From NCBI GenBank assembly GCA_031446145.1, contig CP132903.1:496001-560000 (forward strand): 64,000 nucleotides of DNA, written 5' to 3'. Each line of letters starts with the position of its first letter. Position 1 is the stretch's first letter. Below the pieces are notes generated by a model. That model was not told where the DNA came from. It searched no databases and worked only from the letters and a program-made list of their open reading frames with translations. Origin of the DNA: Arsenophonus sp031446145. GTDB taxonomy: Bacteria > Pseudomonadota > Gammaproteobacteria > Enterobacterales > Enterobacteriaceae. Positions 61,783 to 64,000 of this stretch are shown here, one piece after another. The position numbers and the translations under genes are program-made.

Positions 61783-62964
61783 ATGCAAGCAATCAAAATA
61801 TTTTTTTTTATCATATCAATAATCAGTTTGTTAATTGGATGTGCAAGCAAAAAAAAAATAGTACTCGTTTCTTCTATTTCTGCATTTAATAATCAAGTAA
61901 CTCCTATTGTTATTTGGAAACATCTAGTAGGACATGGTACTGGAAAATATTATTCAAAAATTTTGCCTGTTTATGATAATTTTGTTGTTTATGGAGCGGA
62001 CCGTAGAGGTATTGTAAAAGCAATAAATTTTAGTTCAGGTAATATATTATGGTCAATTGATTTGTTAGATCAAATTAAACTTTTTAAAAGCGATAAACCT
62101 ATATTACTTTCTTCTGGATTAACTGTTGCAGAAGATCAACTTTATATGGGAGCAGAAACTGGTCAATTAATTGCATTAAATAAGTTTAATGGAAAAGTTG
62201 CATGGATTACTGATGTTGCTGGAGAAGCAATTTCACAACCTGTAGTTAGTGATGGTTTAGTTTTAACTCATACCAGTAATGGAGTATTACAGGCTTTAGA
62301 TGTCAAAAATGGAAAAATTAAATGGAGCATTCATTTAGATAATTATTCAACATTATCTATCAGAGGCAAATCTGCTCCTAGCATATTTTATGGTATTGCA
62401 ATTGTTGGTAGTAATAATGGTCGAATTACTGCAATAACATTGTCTCAAGGAGAAATTCTTTGGCAGAAATATATTAATAATGTTGATGGTGCACATAAAA
62501 TTGCTCCTTTGCATGATGTGAATATGACACCAGTTATTGATGTTGATTTAGGTTTTATTTTTGCTATTGCATATAATGGCAATTTAGTTGCTATTAATCT
62601 GCATTCTAGTCAAATTATATGGAGTCTGAATTTAGGGTCAATTCATGATATTACTATTGATAATAAAACTATTTATTTAGTAGATCAAAATGATTCTGTG
62701 TTCGCAGTTCGTAAAAATGATGGTGTTATTTTGTGGGTACAAAATGCTTTATTATATCGTAATTTAACTGCACCGAGTATTTATAATAATTTTTTAGTTA
62801 TGGGTGATGAAGAAGGATATCTTTATTGGTTAAATATTAATAATGGTCAATTTATCGGACAAAATAAATTAAATGCTTCTGGTTTATTAAGTCGCCCAAT
62901 TGTTGTTAACGATAAATTGTTAATTCAAGCGAAGGACGGAACTCTTTATTTACTTCAGTCTTAA
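61783..62964 (+). CDS. bamB: Outer-membrane assembly lipoprotein BamB
   Basis: An eight-bladed propeller lipoprotein of the BAM complex that inserts outer-membrane beta barrels. It is 393 residues (392 in E. coli). The lipobox LIGCASKKK puts the lipidated cysteine at residue 20. PQQ-like repeats run through the protein, e.g. LIALNKFNGKVAWITDV, LQALDVKNGKIKWSI and VAINLHSSQIIWSLNL. An AGAGGA site precedes the ATG. It shows that a protein-containing outer membrane persists. der follows, separated by a hairpin. Confidence 0.96.
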   Translation: MQAIKIFFFIISIISLLIGCASKKKIVLVSSISAFNNQVTPIVIWKHLVGHGTGKYYSKILPVYDNFVVYGADRRGIVKAINFSSGNILWSIDLLDQIKLFKSDKPILLSSGLTVAEDQLYMGAETGQLIALNKFNGKVAWITDVAGEAISQPVVSDGLVLTHTSNGVLQALDVKNGKIKWSIHLDNYSTLSIRGKSAPSIFYGIAIVGSNNGRITAITLSQGEILWQKYINNVDGAHKIAPLHDVNMTPVIDVDLGFIFAIAYNGNLVAINLHSSQIIWSLNLGSIHDITIDNKTIYLVDQNDSVFAVRKNDGVILWVQNALLYRNLTAPSIYNNFLVMGDEEGYLYWLNINNGQFIGQNKLNASGLLSRPIVVNDKLLIQAKDGTLYLLQS

Positions 62965-62988
62965 TGGTTTAATGTTTTTATATGATAT

Positions 62989-63008
62989 ATGTAATTTAAA
63001 AATTACAT
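62989..63008 (+). terminator. Hairpin between bamB and der
   Basis: ATGTAATT pairs with AATTACAT across the loop TAAA, 24 bases after the bamB stop, and is followed by TAAATTTTT. It is a plausible weak terminator, leaving der with its own promoter or read-through. Confidence 0.5.
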
Positions 63009-63090
63009 TAAATTTTTATTTAAATTTTATTTGGTTATTTTTAAAATTTAAATAAGAATGCTTATTATTTTTTTGAGGTTATTTGTCAAT

Positions 63091-64000
63091 ATGATACCAA
63101 TAATTGCATTAGTAGGTCGTTCTAATGTAGGGAAGTCTACTTTATTTAACAGATTAACGAACAGTAGAGATGCATTAGTTGCTGATGTACCTGGTTTAAC
63201 ACGTGATAGAAAATATGGTAGAGCTTTTTTATTAGGACAGGAATTTATTATTATTGATACTGGTGGTATTAATAGTTCAGAAGAGAAAATACAATTACAT
63301 ATATTTTCACAATCTTTGTTAGCAATTCAAGAAGCTGATATTATTTTTTTTCTAGTAGATATTAATTCTGGAATTATATCATTAGATTATAAATTTATGA
63401 AAAATTTGCGTAGTTCTAATAAAGAAATTTATCTTCTTGTCAATAAAACAGATGGTTGTGATTTTAATAATATATTCAGCAATTTTTGTGTTCTAGGCAT
63501 AAAAAATATTTATCCGATTGCAGCATTGTATGGTTTTGGTATTTTTTCACTCATAAAAAAAGTTATTTCTTCGTGTTATAAAAAAAAAATAATAGATGAA
63601 ATACGATTACCTTTAAAATTTAGTAATAGTTTTGATTTTCTCTCTCGAGAAAAAAAGAATGTTATTAACAATACTCAAGAAAATCCTTTTGATCCATTTT
63701 TGTTGCCAATTAAATTAGCTATTGTTGGTCGACCAAATGTTGGAAAATCAACATTAATTAATAGTATTTTAGGTGAAGATCGCGTAGTAGTTTATGATAT
63801 GCCTGGTACAACTCGTGATAGTATTGATATTCCAATGGAAAGAAAAAAATATAAATATATACTTATTGATACTGCTGGTATTCGTAAAAGGAAAAATATA
63901 ACTGAAAAATATGAAAAATTTTCAGTTATAAAGACATTACAATCTATCGAATATGCTCATGTTGTTTTATTAGTAATGGATGCAAAAGACGGGGTTTTCG
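63091..64000 (+). CDS. der: Ribosome assembly GTPase Der (EngA), 3' end outside the window
   Basis: A double-GTPase needed for 50S maturation. The frame is open for 303 codons to the window edge. The first G domain shows GRSNVGKSTLFNRL, VPGLTRDRKYG, IIDTGGIN and LVNKTDG. The second begins at about residue 208 with IKLAIVGRPNVGKSTLINSI, then YDMPGTTRDSIDIPMER and LIDTAGIRKR. The linker between them is shorter than in E. coli and has lost its acidic run. GAGG lies about 12 bases before the ATG. Gene order bamB-der is as in E. coli. Confidence 0.97.
   Translation, partial: MIPIIALVGRSNVGKSTLFNRLTNSRDALVADVPGLTRDRKYGRAFLLGQEFIIIDTGGINSSEEKIQLHIFSQSLLAIQEADIIFFLVDINSGIISLDYKFMKNLRSSNKEIYLLVNKTDGCDFNNIFSNFCVLGIKNIYPIAALYGFGIFSLIKKVISSCYKKKIIDEIRLPLKFSNSFDFLSREKKNVINNTQENPFDPFLLPIKLAIVGRPNVGKSTLINSILGEDRVVVYDMPGTTRDSIDIPMERKKYKYILIDTAGIRKRKNITEKYEKFSVIKTLQSIEYAHVVLLVMDAKDGVF

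Noticed and set aside
1..64000. CRISPR arrays, insertion sequences, prophage or other mobile systems
   Set aside because: No spaced direct repeats, transposase or phage-like genes, or sharp composition change were seen; all genes are vertical enterobacterial housekeeping genes.

Overview
This window looks like part of the chromosome of a strictly host-restricted gammaproteobacterial (Enterobacterales-type) symbiont, most likely of an insect. The DNA is extremely AT-rich. Nearly every protein aligns from memory to a single-copy E. coli housekeeping gene. There are no mobile elements, phages, rRNA or tRNA genes, or CRISPR arrays that I can see. About 40 genes cover roughly 62% of the bases. The rest is long AT-rich spacer that is partly decayed genes. 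I cannot name the species; the pattern resembles reduced symbionts such as Wigglesworthia, Riesia or Arsenophonus relatives, but no single feature decides it.

Layout. 0-6.3 kb: priA (cut by the left edge), rpmE, metL shortened to its aspartokinase half, gltS. 6.3-9.4 kb: a spoT pseudogene, a shortened rpoZ, and gmk. 10-16 kb: avtA, glyQ, glyS. 16-23 kb: gor, dsbA, engB, polA reduced to its 5' nuclease, pabA. 23-27 kb: the longest empty spacer, then yeaL and dapE. 28.7-33.2 kb: guaB-guaA and aroH. 35-40 kb: prmB-aroC and fabB. 41-49 kb: an E. coli-like block on the minus strand, ubiX-cvpA-dedD-folC-accD-truA-pdxB, with purF, dedA and usg missing. 49-54.5 kb: pta-ackA and hxpA. 55.5-64 kb: ndk-rlmN-rodZ-ispG-hisS-yfgM-bamB-der in E. 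coli order with pilF missing; der is cut by the right edge.

How the genes fit together. AroH and AroC feed chorismate to PabA and FolC (folate) and probably to ubiquinone (UbiX). PdxB serves pyridoxal phosphate. Aspartokinase plus DapE serve diaminopimelate for peptidoglycan. FabB and AccD serve fatty acids, IspG serves isoprenoids, and GuaB, GuaA, Gmk and Ndk serve guanine nucleotides. Pta-AckA gives acetate overflow and ATP. BamB, YfgM, DsbA and DedD show that an outer envelope and a division apparatus are still built. This is consistent with a symbiont that makes cofactors and its own envelope, but the window alone does not prove host provisioning.

The most informative result is in the spacers. 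The 2.2 kb between gltS and rpoZ holds a nearly full-length, colinear spoT fossil. Shorter fossils of the metL homoserine dehydrogenase half, the RodZ periplasmic domain, smrB, mnmC and (weakly) xseA sit where E. coli gene order predicts them. Several retained genes have lost domains or catalytic motifs: PriA helicase motifs, PolA polymerase, MetL homoserine dehydrogenase, RodZ C-terminus and RpoZ C-terminus.
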